DNA from: Enterobacter genomosp. O
GTDB lineage: Bacteria > Pseudomonadota > Gammaproteobacteria > Enterobacterales > Enterobacteriaceae
Direction: 5' to 3'
Length of the DNA stretch: 64,000 nt
Assembly: GCF_001022965.1 (NCBI RefSeq)
Contig: NZ_LECZ01000022.1
Location: 248,001-312,000, forward strand
Made by a program: the position numbers and the translations under genes. Of this stretch, positions 42,439 to 51,544 are shown in pieces; position 1 is the stretch's first letter; the number at the start of each line of letters is the position of its first letter. Under the pieces are notes generated by a model. It did no database searches and was not told the DNA's origin. It saw only the letters and a list, made by a program, of their open reading frames with translations.

Positions 42439-43312
42439 TGTGTTTTTCCAGCTCAGCCGCAATATAGGACTGGATGCGCCCCCGGCGCCGGATAAGCCCC
42501 ACGGCGCGCTTCACTTCCGGCGCCACCAGCGGCAGATGCGTCAGCACGGTGTGCTCTGACGTGGGCATCGACATGGCGGGAACGGCAGCAATACCGATCC
42601 CCGCCTCTACCATACCGAGCATCGTGGTGACGTGACGGGTTTCGCAAACGCTAGGGCGCTCGGGAACAATATCTCCCAACATCCGGTCGAGCAGGTTACG
42701 GTTACCTGACGTTTTATCGAGAGAGATATAATCCTGCTGATAAAACGCCTGCCACGTCAGGTGGCTCTTCTGCGCCAGCGGGTGATCCTTTCGGCACGCC
42801 GCGACGTAGACATCCTCCACCAGCGGGAAAAACTCAATTTCCGACGGCAAGTTTCCTGCGAAGCAGATTCCAAAATCCGCCTGGCTTCGGGCCACGGCGT
42901 CAATCACATTCCCCGCGCTGCTGTCGATGAGCTTAATGCGAACGCGTGGATAGCGGGACTGAAAACGACGGATCACGTCAGGCATAAAATAGCAGGCCGC
43001 GGAGGGTACCGTGGCGACCGTGATCAGTCCCGTCCGCTCTTCGCTGACCTTATCGACATCCGCCAGCATTGACTCAACGTTGTCGAGCAGCTGCGCGGAG
43101 CGTTCCGCAAAGTTTTGCCCGTATAACGTTAAGGCCACGCGACGGGTGGTGCGGTCAAAGAGCTTTGTTCCCAGCGCGGCCTCCAGCTTCTCAATCCTGC
43201 GGCTCAGCGCCGACTGGGACAGGCAGATAGATTCAGCGGCGACGCGGAAGTTACCGTATTCCACTAACGCTCGGAAAGCATAAAGATCGTTAAGGTCAAA
43301 ATTGACGGGCAT
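42413..43312 (-). CDS. LysR-family transcriptional regulator
   Basis: The 299-residue LTTR has a classic N-terminal helix-turn-helix (RVAAESICLSQSALSRRIEKLE, about 22-43) and an effector domain (DVIRRFQSRYPRVRIKLID, then NLLDRMLGD). It is convergent with the citA-SBP pair and probably controls it, as LysR proteins of the TcuR type do for tricarballylate genes; this is inference. I used ATG 43312 (MPVNFDLNDL). A TTG at 43324 is in frame but touches the AAGGA ribosome binding site. Confidence 0.85.
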   Translation of the reverse strand: MPVNFDLNDLYAFRALVEYGNFRVAAESICLSQSALSRRIEKLEAALGTKLFDRTTRRVALTLYGQNFAERSAQLLDNVESMLADVDKVSEERTGLITVATVPSAACYFMPDVIRRFQSRYPRVRIKLIDSSAGNVIDAVARSQADFGICFAGNLPSEIEFFPLVEDVYVAACRKDHPLAQKSHLTWQAFYQQDYISLDKTSGNRNLLDRMLGDIVPERPSVCETRHVTTMLGMVEAGIGIAAVPAMSMPTSEHTVLTHLPLVAPEVKRAVGLIRRRGRIQSYIAAELEKHITEQYRRT

Positions 43313-43396
43313 ATTTTCTGGCAATCCTTAGCGCTTTCTGGAAACTCGAACATTCATAATAGCGACTTATGAATCAACGGCAACCTCCACCGCTGG

Positions 43397-43909
43397 TCAG
43401 TGGGAATCGCTATATGTCTCCGTCACCGCATCCACCAGCGCCAGCTCCTCGCGGCTCAGCAGGGTCTCAATATTCACCAGAATAATCATTCGACTGTCGA
43501 GCACGCCCAGCCCAAGCAGGTAGCGCCCGGAAAGCACCGAGGCCACATCCGGAGTCGGTTTGATGTTTTCCACGTCAATCGACAGCACGTCCGCCACGCC
43601 GTCAACCACAATGCCCACAACGCGGTCATTCAGATTGAGCACAATGACCACCGTTTTGTCGTCCTGCGACGGGTCTGGTAGGTCAAAGCGTAGGCGCAGA
43701 TCCACAATCGGCACAATCACGCCGCGCAGGTTAGTTACGCCGATAATAAACTCTGGCGAGTTCGGAACGCGCGTCAGGCGATCGCAGCCGCGGATCTCCT
43801 GCACTTTGAGAATATCGATGCCGTACTCTTCGCTGCCCAGGCGGAATACCAGGTACTCCTGAGCGATGGCCTCGGCTGCGGCTGGTTTAACGGTGGTTGC
43901 TACAGTCAT
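43397..43909 (-). CDS. cheW: Chemotaxis coupling protein CheW (flagellar locus 2)
   Basis: CheW links chemoreceptors to the kinase CheA in the polar array. The 170-residue product has the two-barrel CheW fold, with [36 protein letters not shown] and the [11 protein letters not shown] segment typical of the family. It overlaps cheA by 4 bp and ends the motAB-cheAW run. In E. coli this run is followed by receptors and cheRBYZ; here a LysR gene pointing the same way ends 84 bp further on and no other che gene follows. Confidence 0.95.
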   Translation of the reverse strand: MTVATTVKPAAAEAIAQEYLVFRLGSEEYGIDILKVQEIRGCDRLTRVPNSPEFIIGVTNLRGVIVPIVDLRLRFDLPDPSQDDKTVVIVLNLNDRVVGIVVDGVADVLSIDVENIKPTPDVASVLSGRYLLGLGVLDSRMIILVNIETLLSREELALVDAVTETYSDSH

Positions 43910-45816
43910 GCGTTTACCCCCTCCCTCTGGGGTTGTGGAGCGTTGAGCGTCGAAAGCTCAACCACATCAAGGATCAGCGCCACGCTGCCATCGCCGAGGA
44001 TGGTCGCTGCGGAGACGCCAGGAACTTTGCGGTAGTTATGTTCAAGATTCTTGACCACCACCTGCTGCTGGCCGATAAGCTGATCGACCCACAGCGCATA
44101 GCGGCAGCCCGCGCTTTGCACGATAACCACAATGCCATCGTCGGCGGGCGCGTCACCCGGCACCGAGAGGCGCTGACGCAGCAGCACCAGCGGCAGATAT
44201 TCGCCGCGCACCTGCAGCAGACGCTCTTCGCCCACAAAGCGGCACAGCATCGCCTCCGTGGGCCGGAGCGACTCCATCACCGCCCCCAGCGGAAGGACGT
44301 AAATCTCTTCCCCCACCTTCACCAGCATGCCGTCAAGGATCGCCAGCGTAAGCGGCAGAATAATGCGAATGGTTGTCCCGGCACCCGGCGTAGAGAGCAC
44401 GTCCACGTGGCCGCCCATCGCCAGAATGTTGCGTCGCACCACGTCCATCCCCACGCCGCGACCGGAGACGTCCGTCACGCTCTCGGCGGTGGAGAAACCG
44501 GCGGCGAAGATCAGCATCCACACGTCGTCGTCGCTCATGGTGTCGCTGATGGTCATTCCCTGCGAACGGGCTTTGGCGAGGATCTTCTCCCGGTTCAGAC
44601 CCGCGCCGTCGTCGCTGACTTCAATCACGATATTGCCGCCGTGGTGTTCGGCCGAAAGCGTCAGGGTTCCGACGGGTGATTTTCCCTTCGCCACGCGCGT
44701 CTCTGTCTCTTCAATGCCGTGGTCCAGGCTGTTTCTCACCAGGTGCGTGAGCGGGTCGATAATGCGTTCAATCAGGCTCTTATCCAGCTCCGCGGAGCCG
44801 CCTTTGAGGATCAGCTCAACCTGCTTGTTGAGGCGCGCCCCCAGGTCGTGAACCAGACGCGGGAAACGGCTAAAGACATAGTCCATCGGCATCATGCGGA
44901 TGGACATCACTGACTCCTGCAATTCGCGGGTGTTGCGCTCCATTTGCGCCACGCAGTTGGAGAGTAGATCGTAACTGGCCGGATCCAGCGTGCGCGAGAG
45001 CTGGGAGAGCATCGCCTGAGTGATTATCAACTCGCCAACCTGGTTGATTATCTGATCGACTTTACTCACCGCTACCCGGATGCTGCCCGACTCCTGCCCG
45101 GCGGTACGCGCCGGGGCGGCAATGCTTTTTGGCAGCACTGCCGGCGTGCTTTCGGGCACCGCATCCGGGCGACTCTCCACGGGCGCAACCGCAATTTGCC
45201 CGGCATTCACGACGAAGCAGAGCACGGCCGTGATGTCGTCCGCGGTAGCGCTGGTCAGCAGCGTGACCTTCATGCTCTCGGGCGTCGTTTCAACGTCAAC
45301 AATGCTGCCCATATGGGACAGCTCTTCCCGCAGCATCGTCTGTTCACGCGCGTCGATATTCGAGAGCGTGACCAGGAGCTTCACCTCATCGGCACGTTTT
45401 TTCGTCTCAACGGGGGCGGGTTCAGGCTGCTGCCCTTCAAGGGCAATCGCTCTCAGGGCCTCGCAGATGTAGCGGAAACTGGCTTCATCCGGCTCCTGCG
45501 ACGACTGATAGGCTTCCAGCTGCGCTTGCATAATGTCCTTACATTCCAGAAAAAGATTAACGATCGCGCGGCTGAGCGCACGCTCCCCTGCCCGCGCCTG
45601 ATCGAGCAGGTTCTCAAGAAGATGGGTTGTCTCCTGGAGGGCAGTAAAACCAAAGGTGGCCGCCCCCCCTTTCAGCGAATGCGCCGCACGAAAAATCGCG
45701 TTGAGCTGTTCCGGGTCCGGCGTTGTCACGTTCAGCCCAAGCAGCTGTTGCTCCATCTCAGCCAGTAACTCTTCCGCTTCCGTAAAGAAGATCTGCGAAA
45801 AATCATTCATGTCCAT
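43906..45816 (-). CDS. cheA: Chemotaxis histidine kinase CheA (flagellar locus 2)
   Basis: CheA phosphorylates CheY and CheB in response to receptor state. The 636-residue protein (654 in E. coli) has the P1 phosphotransfer domain with His46 in [13 protein letters not shown], a P2-like linker region (about 145-240), P3 dimerisation, the P4 ATP domain ([36 protein letters not shown]) and the CheW-like P5. All key motifs are intact. It overlaps motB by 14 bp. The divergence from E. coli CheA is clear, especially in P2 and the linkers, which fits a second system. Confidence 0.97.
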   Translation of the reverse strand: MDMNDFSQIFFTEAEELLAEMEQQLLGLNVTTPDPEQLNAIFRAAHSLKGGAATFGFTALQETTHLLENLLDQARAGERALSRAIVNLFLECKDIMQAQLEAYQSSQEPDEASFRYICEALRAIALEGQQPEPAPVETKKRADEVKLLVTLSNIDAREQTMLREELSHMGSIVDVETTPESMKVTLLTSATADDITAVLCFVVNAGQIAVAPVESRPDAVPESTPAVLPKSIAAPARTAGQESGSIRVAVSKVDQIINQVGELIITQAMLSQLSRTLDPASYDLLSNCVAQMERNTRELQESVMSIRMMPMDYVFSRFPRLVHDLGARLNKQVELILKGGSAELDKSLIERIIDPLTHLVRNSLDHGIEETETRVAKGKSPVGTLTLSAEHHGGNIVIEVSDDGAGLNREKILAKARSQGMTISDTMSDDDVWMLIFAAGFSTAESVTDVSGRGVGMDVVRRNILAMGGHVDVLSTPGAGTTIRIILPLTLAILDGMLVKVGEEIYVLPLGAVMESLRPTEAMLCRFVGEERLLQVRGEYLPLVLLRQRLSVPGDAPADDGIVVIVQSAGCRYALWVDQLIGQQQVVVKNLEHNYRKVPGVSAATILGDGSVALILDVVELSTLNAPQPQREGVNA

Positions 45817-46693
45817 CGGTATAACCCTGCACGTTTTGCAGATTGATCTCAGCGCGCTGAGCCTGCGTATCTTCCAGGCGGATCTCCTGCTCTTTCGAGC
45901 GGCTGAGCACCAGGATACTTATCCGGCGGTTGACCGCGCTCTCAGGCGGGGTGTTCTCCAGCGGCATCCGGCTGGCGGTACCAATCACCCGCAAGAAACG
46001 TTCATCGTTAAGCCCGGCTCTGACCAGCACCCGCCGCGCGGCGTTCGCGCGTCCGGCGGAGAGCTCCCAGTTGCTGTACCCCCCGTCGCCCCCGGCATAC
46101 GGCAGCGAGTCGGTGTGCCCCGTCAGGCTCAGCGCGTTCGGCAGCTCCTGCAGCAGCGGCACCAGCGCCTGCAAAATCCCGTTCATGTAAGACTCCGGCA
46201 GCTCGCTGCCGACGCGGAACATCGGGCGGTCCTGCGAGTCGGTGATCTGGATCAGCAGACCGTCGTTGGTCAGGTTCAGCAAAATGTTGGACTTGAAGTT
46301 ATTCAGCCGCGGATCGGTTTCGATCATCTTCTGCAGCTTCTCCTTGGCCTGCTTCAGGCTTTCAAAGCGCTTGTGCTTATCAATTTGGCTAAGCTGGCCT
46401 TTAAACACTTCGCCCTGCCGCTTGAGGATGTCATCCCCACCACCGGGGATGACGCTGTCGCTTAGGCTGGTTTTGTCCCCGTTTGCCATCGACGGCTTCA
46501 GCGGCATGCGGAAGTAGTCGGCAATCAGCTCCCTTTCCATGTCCGTGGACTGCGCCAGCAGCCACATGACCAGGAAGAAGGCCATCATCGCGGTCATAAA
46601 ATCGGCATAGGCAATCTTCCAGGTGCCGCCGTGATGGGCATGTTTCTTCTTTTTGCGCTTACGTGAAATGATGACGGGCGTGACGTTCTTCAT
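45803..46693 (-). CDS. motB: Flagellar stator protein MotB (locus 2)
   Basis: MotB anchors the proton-driven stator to peptidoglycan. The 296-residue product has a basic N-terminus, one membrane helix with the proton-carrying Asp31 (YADFMTAMMAFFLVMWLL), a plug region and an OmpA-like peptidoglycan-binding domain with LTGHTDSLPY near residue 200 and VGTASRMPLE later. The A-D-F motif favours proton rather than sodium coupling, but this cannot be proven from sequence. It overlaps motA by 4 bp. Confidence 0.96.
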   Translation of the reverse strand: MKNVTPVIISRKRKKKKHAHHGGTWKIAYADFMTAMMAFFLVMWLLAQSTDMERELIADYFRMPLKPSMANGDKTSLSDSVIPGGGDDILKRQGEVFKGQLSQIDKHKRFESLKQAKEKLQKMIETDPRLNNFKSNILLNLTNDGLLIQITDSQDRPMFRVGSELPESYMNGILQALVPLLQELPNALSLTGHTDSLPYAGGDGGYSNWELSAGRANAARRVLVRAGLNDERFLRVIGTASRMPLENTPPESAVNRRISILVLSRSKEQEIRLEDTQAQRAEINLQNVQGYTDGHE

Positions 46694-47586
46694 GCGGCGC
46701 TGTCCGACGTTTTGGTTTTCAGCGTGGCGTTGGACTTCACTTCGCGCACATGCTCTTCCAGCTCTTCAAACGACGGGCGTTCGCTGGTAAAGATGGTTTT
46801 ACGACCAAACTCCACCGCAATCTGCGGCGCATAGCCGTTCAGGCTGGAGAGCAGCGTCACCTTGATGCACTGCAAAATCTTGACCTGGTCAGAACTCTTC
46901 TGGCGCAGCAGGGTCGCCAGCGGCAACACGAAGCCATAGGCAATAAGAATGCCGAGGAAGGTGCCCACCAGCGCGTGGCCGATCAGCATGCCCAACTCCG
47001 CCGCCGGACGGTCTGCGGAACCCAGCGCATTCACCACCCCCATCACCGCCGCCACAATACCGAAAGCCGGAAACGCATCACCCACGGTATTCAGACTGTG
47101 GGCCGGCACTTCCAGCTCTTCTTCACAGGTTTCGATCTCTTCATCCATCAGCGCTTCGATTTCATGAGAATTCATGCTGCCGCCAATCATCAGGCGGAAA
47201 TAGTCGAGGATAAAGTTGGCGAGCATTGGGTCGCTCATCAGGCGGGGATAGGCGCTAAAAATATCGCTGTTCTGCGGATTTTCGATATCCTTCTCCAGCG
47301 ACATTAGCCCGTGAACACGGCTTTGCGACAGCAGCAGGAACATCAGCGCCATCAGGTCCATATAGACCGCTTTGTTATAGCGCTTGCCCACAAAGACTTT
47401 CACCAGCGCTTTTCCGGTTGCCTTGAGGGATTTAATGTTGTTACCGACAATAAACGCCCCAACGCCGGCCCCGCCGATAATCAGCAGCTCCAGCGGCTGA
47501 AACAGCGCCATCAGATTACCGCCGGACAGAATAAAACCACCAAAAACGGTCAGTATGACAACAAGATAGCCAACAATAACTAACAC
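46690..47586 (-). CDS. motA: Flagellar stator protein MotA (locus 2)
   Basis: MotA forms the pentameric ring of the stator and interacts with FliG. From GTG 47586 (AAAAGGAGAG just upstream) it has 298 residues, starting VLVIVGYLVVILTVFGGF like E. coli MotA (MLILLGYLVV). The frame is open to 47631 but that extension has no counterpart. Four membrane helices and the charged loop are present; SQSRVHGLMSLEKDIENP keeps the Arg and Glu that contact FliG (Arg90 and Glu98 in E. coli). It lies 83 bp after flhC with a hairpin between. Confidence 0.95.
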   Translation of the reverse strand: MLVIVGYLVVILTVFGGFILSGGNLMALFQPLELLIIGGAGVGAFIVGNNIKSLKATGKALVKVFVGKRYNKAVYMDLMALMFLLLSQSRVHGLMSLEKDIENPQNSDIFSAYPRLMSDPMLANFILDYFRLMIGGSMNSHEIEALMDEEIETCEEELEVPAHSLNTVGDAFPAFGIVAAVMGVVNALGSADRPAAELGMLIGHALVGTFLGILIAYGFVLPLATLLRQKSSDQVKILQCIKVTLLSSLNGYAPQIAVEFGRKTIFTSERPSFEELEEHVREVKSNATLKTKTSDSAA

Positions 47587-47611
47587 ACTCTCTCCTTTTG
47601 CTTTTTTGACC

Positions 47612-47632
47612 GATGCCGGTTGCCCCGGCATC
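47612..47632 (-). other. Hairpin between flhC and motA
   Basis: GATGCCGG (47612-47619) and CCGGCATC (47625-47632) pair perfectly with a 5-nt loop. It stands between the flhC stop and the motA start with no T-tail, so it may modulate rather than end transcription from flhDC into motAB. Confidence 0.4.
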
Positions 47633-47669
47633 AGGTAATCGCCATCTTGCGCACCGCCGCCCGTCAGGG

Positions 47670-48245
47670 TTACGCCGTCATGATTTCCGGCGCGGCAAAC
47701 GTGCCCAGAAGGCCGGTATTGCTCACCTGGGATTTTTTAAGCGCACGCGACGGCGGGCTGCACAAGCTGCAGGTAAACGGGTTTTTAATAAATTCGGTGG
47801 TGACGATAAAACCACCACCGCACACGCTGCAGGCTTTACGCGAAATAATGCCGCAGTCGATAAAGCGTAATAATGTCCAGGCTCGGGTCAGCCCCAGCAC
47901 CGGCTTCTCATCAGCGCAGGTGCTGCACTGCTCCAGATAAAGACGATAGGTCTTCATCAACATTTCAATCGAGCGACCCTGTTCGGTCTTTTTCAAATAC
48001 AGGTAGATGTTGTAGAACATGGAAGAATGAATATTCTGTTCCCACGACATAAACCAGTCTTCGGAAAATGGCAGCATCCCTTTCGGCGGCGGACAACCGC
48101 GTAACTCTTTATATAAACGCAGCAGGCGACGGCGGCTCAGCGACGTTTCCGATTCCAGCACCTGCATTCTTGCCCCCAGGGAAATTAACCCCATGGCAAT
48201 ATTCACTTCGTCAATTTCCTGCAGCAGACTTTTTTCACCACACAT
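47670..48245 (-). CDS. flhC: Flagellar master regulator subunit FlhC (locus 2)
   Basis: FlhC is the DNA-recognition subunit of the FlhD4C2 activator. The 191-residue product has the family core LISLGARMQVLESETSLSRR, LYKELRG and PPPKGMLPFSEDWFMSWEQN. The zinc site is complete: Cys139, Cys142, Cys159 and Cys162 (CSVCGG, CSLCSPPSRA). Compared with E. coli FlhC the central helices and C-terminus differ a good deal, so DNA specificity may differ. It begins 2 bp after flhD. Confidence 0.96.
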   Translation of the reverse strand: MCGEKSLLQEIDEVNIAMGLISLGARMQVLESETSLSRRRLLRLYKELRGCPPPKGMLPFSEDWFMSWEQNIHSSMFYNIYLYLKKTEQGRSIEMLMKTYRLYLEQCSTCADEKPVLGLTRAWTLLRFIDCGIISRKACSVCGGGFIVTTEFIKNPFTCSLCSPPSRALKKSQVSNTGLLGTFAAPEIMTA

Positions 48246-48247
48246 AA

Positions 48248-48598
48248 TTATGCCCCCTCTGCGGTAATGGCATCTTCTTCGCTTAAGGCGTTCAGAAGAT
48301 TGGTCGACAAAATAATGCCGGTATGAATTTGCTGCAGTGCTTCAATACGCGAATCTTTGGTCAGGTTTTCAATTACTACTTCATCATCAACGCGCAAACG
48401 ACAAATAAGCTGATTAGTGGCCGCCAGCTTCATTAATTGCGGAAGCGAAAGTTCTTTCAGGTTATCAATTGTCCCTTCAGATAAACCAAGGCGAAAACCC
48501 GCCGCAAATTTATCCTGACGGATCAGCTGCTGGGCCAGCAGAAGATAGGACAGGTTAATATCATGAATATTTTGCAGGTACTCGTCAAAATTAGACAC
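48248..48598 (-). CDS. flhD: Flagellar master regulator subunit FlhD (locus 2)
   Basis: FlhD is the second subunit of the class 2 activator. The 116-residue product has the normal length, with EYLQNIHDINLSYLLLAQQL and RLGLSEGTIDNLKELSLPQLMKLA matching the family. It leads the flhDC-motAB-cheAW run, the E. coli order. Upstream lie 367 bp without genes that hold phased repeats and a long-range inverted repeat. I saw no RcsAB box there, unlike the E. coli flhDC promoter. Confidence 0.96.
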   Translation of the reverse strand: MSNFDEYLQNIHDINLSYLLLAQQLIRQDKFAAGFRLGLSEGTIDNLKELSLPQLMKLAATNQLICRLRVDDEVVIENLTKDSRIEALQQIHTGIILSTNLLNALSEEDAITAEGA

Positions 48599-48965
48599 AG
48601 GCGAAAACTCCCAATGTTATTCAGCCATCAACTGGCATGTCAGTTTAGTTAGATAACGTTTCCGAACTGATGCAGAGAGTCTTTTGGCATTGATATTCAC
48701 AAAGGTAAGTTACTCTTCCTCAGTAAATGAATGACAATCCTGTCAATGCCAAAGGAGGCTGCATCTCAAAACTGGCAAAATCTTAAACATTAAGCATTTT
48801 CCGAACAAGCGACAGAAATTCTCCCAAATCTCCAGATTGATGTTAACTCATTGATTCAAATAATTAATAAAGCATTGTTAAACCTTATTAAACCTTGATT
48901 TTAATGGTTAACCCTGCATTAAACCCTTTATTAACATGGTGAATGTTAATGCCCTGTTATTATCC
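48599..48965 (-). promoter_or_regulatory. flhDC (locus 2) control region
   Basis: This 367-bp AT-rich gap between flhD and fliA is the likely flhDC promoter and long leader. It contains an 11-bp perfect inverted repeat, TTTGGCATTGA (48683-48693) and TCAATGCCAAA (48743-48753), 49 nt apart. It also has a series of TTAAACCT/TTAACCCT motifs starting at 48878, 48888, 48908, 48919 and about 48929, roughly one helical turn apart. I could not fix a promoter or a CRP site. Confidence 0.5.
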
Positions 48966-49685
48966 TTATGCCGATTCCATTCGACTGCGTAACCTTTTAA
49001 CCGCCAGGCTGTGTAACTGGCTCACGCGTGTTTCCGTGATCCCCAACACCAGCCCAATCTCTTTCATGTTCAAATCCTGTAGATAATAAAGCTGCAGTAA
49101 CTGCTGTTCTCTTTCAGGAATGAACCGAATATGTTCAGCGATCCGCTCCATCAAATTGTTCATGATGGTGTCATTCAGCGGGTTAAGTTGTTCATTTCCA
49201 TCATCGCTCGTTTCCCAGCTGTCAGCATAATTCTCCTGTAGCTCGTCCATCGAGTACATCTGGCTGGCGTTATTATCCGCCAGCATCTGCTGAAATTCCT
49301 GTAAAGACACGCCCATGCGCTCGGCAATTTCACTTTCCGTGGCTTCACCGCCTTTTTCCTGCTCGACTTGCTGAATAATGGTGACTATTTCACGCGTATG
49401 GGTTCGTACCCGCCGCGGTACCCAGTCACTTTCTCTCAGCTCATCTAATAACGCCCATTTTACCCGCTGGGTGATCCACGCCGTGAGCGTCACCCCTTTT
49501 TTCGGGTCAAAACTTTCCACTGCACTTAAAAAACCAATCGAACCCGCCTGAATTAAATCATCCAGCTCGACGCTGGCAGGAAGCCGCTTATGTAACCGCA
49601 ATGCTTCCTGCCGCACCAGATAGTGATATTTTGACCAGACTACCGATTTATCTTCCAGCCCTTCGGCCGTGTAAATACCATCCAC
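48966..49685 (-). CDS. fliA: Flagellar sigma-28 factor FliA (locus 2)
   Basis: FliA directs RNA polymerase to late flagellar promoters and is held by FlgM until the hook is done. From GTG 49685 it has 239 residues, the E. coli length, starting at the VDGIYTAEGLEDK match to E. coli SLYTAEGVMDK, with GGTGGA 8 bases upstream. An open frame reaches ATG 49751. Region 2 (LPASVELDDLIQAGSIGFL), DWVPRRVRTHTREI and region 4 (LNMKEIGLVLGITETRVSQLHS) are intact. Several changes from E. coli in regions 2 and 4 fit the variant promoter found upstream of flgK and flgM. Confidence 0.95.
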   Translation of the reverse strand: MDGIYTAEGLEDKSVVWSKYHYLVRQEALRLHKRLPASVELDDLIQAGSIGFLSAVESFDPKKGVTLTAWITQRVKWALLDELRESDWVPRRVRTHTREIVTIIQQVEQEKGGEATESEIAERMGVSLQEFQQMLADNNASQMYSMDELQENYADSWETSDDGNEQLNPLNDTIMNNLMERIAEHIRFIPEREQQLLQLYYLQDLNMKEIGLVLGITETRVSQLHSLAVKRLRSRMESA

Positions 49686-49843
49686 GATTGCATTCCACCC
49701 GCTATTCTCTACGAGAATTATCCGGTGAAAAGGCGCATTCAAATAGTGCAATAAGCCTTTATAAAAATGCGCATTCTGTTACTTCGCTTTTATTAACGGG
49801 CTATTTAATAAAACAGCATGATTAATGGCGGTAATTAAGGTCA

Positions 49844-51469
49844 TTAAAACGTTTCCCACTGGGCAAGGCCAGGCTCTTTTTGACGCCGTGGTTTAGTGGG
49901 CTCTACGCTCACGTTCGTCACGTTGCTTCCCTGGTTCAGCCTGAACTGCGCCACCAGCCGCTCCAGCGCGTCGGACTGGGCTTCCAGATCGCCCGCCGCC
50001 ATGGCCGCCTCTTCCACCATGGCCGCGTTCTGCTGGGTCACCAGATCCATCTCGTTAACCGCCTGCGAAATCTGGTTGATGCCCGCGCTCTGCTCATCCG
50101 AGGCCGACGTGATTTCGCCCATGATCTGCGTCACCTGCGACACGGACGTCACAATCTCCTGCATCACGGTGCTGGCTTGCCCCACCTGACGCGAACCGAT
50201 ATCAATATTGCTCACGCTGGTGTTAATCAGCTGGTTAATCTCTTTGGCCGCATCGGCGCTGCGTTTTGCCAGGTTACGTACTTCTTCCGCGACCACCGCG
50301 AAGCCGCGTCCCTGCTCACCGGCACGTGCCGCTTCCACCGCCGCGTTCAGGGCCAGGATGTTGGTCTGGTTGGCAATGCTGTCAATCACGCCGTTGATGT
50401 CGGCAATCTGACGCGAGCTGGTGGTGATCTGCGCCATAATCTGCTCCAGGCTCTGCATCACTTCGCCGCCGTTATGGGCATTGTGGCTGGCGCTTTCCGC
50501 CAGCTCGCGGGCCGCGTGGGCGTTGTCGGCATTCTGGCGCACGGTGGTTTTGATCTGCTCCATGCTAGCCGCCGTCTCCTGCAGCGCCGCCGCCTGCTCT
50601 TCGGTACGGGAAGAGAGATCGTTATTGCCGTGGGCAATCTCCTGGGCGTTGGTATGGATACGCTGCACGCTGTCGCGGATCCCCAGAATCGTGCTGGTCA
50701 GGGAGGTGCGCATGGTCTCCAGTTCGGTCAACATGTTGCCGATTTCATTCTGGCTACCGCTTTCGATCTCCTGGCTGAGATCGCCCGCCGCCACGCGACG
50801 CAGCGTCTCTACAGTGGTCTCCATACGACGCACCAGGGTGTGACGCAGCCAGAAACGAATGGCGAACAGCAGACCGACGGCCAGAATAATCACCACAAGC
50901 CCGACGCCCAGCATGATCTGGTAACCACGCTCGGAGGCCTCTATATAGCTCTGGCTCAGGCGAGTGCTGGCATCGCTGTACTGATCCACCTTATTACGCA
51001 GCGCGGTGCGCAACTGCATATCGTGTTCCAGCGAGCCTGAATACCCTGCCGGGTTTTGCAGATAGCCCAGCTTAACTTCAGCAACTTTATACACTTCGTT
51101 GAACGCCGTATTCACCTCGGCGGCCAGACGGCTCTCTTCCGGGGTATTAAACGGCGACGCCATAAACGCATCCATATTACGGCGCGCAATTTTCACCACG
51201 TTCTGCGTATGTTTGGCCACATTCTCAGAGACCGGGTTACCCAGCGCCGCCTGCAGCATCAGGCCGTTGGTATTGGCCATCACCGCGCTGATGTTATAGG
51301 CCGCATCGCGCATCTGGTCGTTATTTTCTGAGGCCACAACAATACGTTTAAAATTCGTATTATTAGAGACCGCGTCATAAACCGAATAGGCGGTTACGCC
51401 GAACAGCATGACCGCAAACAGGCCGATAATAAGGCTGATTGCGCTATAAATTTTAAGTTTCGTTAGCAT
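49844..51469 (-). CDS. Methyl-accepting chemotaxis protein
   Basis: Chemoreceptor of 541 residues: TM1 at about 9-31, a four-helix-bundle periplasmic sensor (32-184), TM2 at about 186-207, a HAMP domain to about 262, and a long signalling coiled coil. The hairpin tip EAARAGEQGRGFAVVAEEVR is nearly universal. It ends in QWETF, the pentapeptide that tethers CheR and CheB. No cheR, cheB or cheY lies in this locus, so these would come from the main system. The ligand is unknown. It lies between fliA and flgL, probably read from the flgK promoter. Confidence 0.95.
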   Translation of the reverse strand: MLTKLKIYSAISLIIGLFAVMLFGVTAYSVYDAVSNNTNFKRIVVASENNDQMRDAAYNISAVMANTNGLMLQAALGNPVSENVAKHTQNVVKIARRNMDAFMASPFNTPEESRLAAEVNTAFNEVYKVAEVKLGYLQNPAGYSGSLEHDMQLRTALRNKVDQYSDASTRLSQSYIEASERGYQIMLGVGLVVIILAVGLLFAIRFWLRHTLVRRMETTVETLRRVAAGDLSQEIESGSQNEIGNMLTELETMRTSLTSTILGIRDSVQRIHTNAQEIAHGNNDLSSRTEEQAAALQETAASMEQIKTTVRQNADNAHAARELAESASHNAHNGGEVMQSLEQIMAQITTSSRQIADINGVIDSIANQTNILALNAAVEAARAGEQGRGFAVVAEEVRNLAKRSADAAKEINQLINTSVSNIDIGSRQVGQASTVMQEIVTSVSQVTQIMGEITSASDEQSAGINQISQAVNEMDLVTQQNAAMVEEAAMAAGDLEAQSDALERLVAQFRLNQGSNVTNVSVEPTKPRRQKEPGLAQWETF

Positions 51470-51544
51470 AGTTTCTCACCTGCCGCGCACGGTTAAGCCG
51501 TACGCGGTGGCACCTGAAAAAAGGGAATTAAACGGTCTGGAACG

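Noticed and set aside
48599..48965. A small protein gene between flhD and fliA
   Set aside because: Every frame in this AT-rich gap is short and lacks a start with a ribosome binding site.
49880..51040. A 386-codon open frame opposite the chemoreceptor gene
   Set aside because: It mirrors the conserved signalling domain of the receptor and has no independent support.
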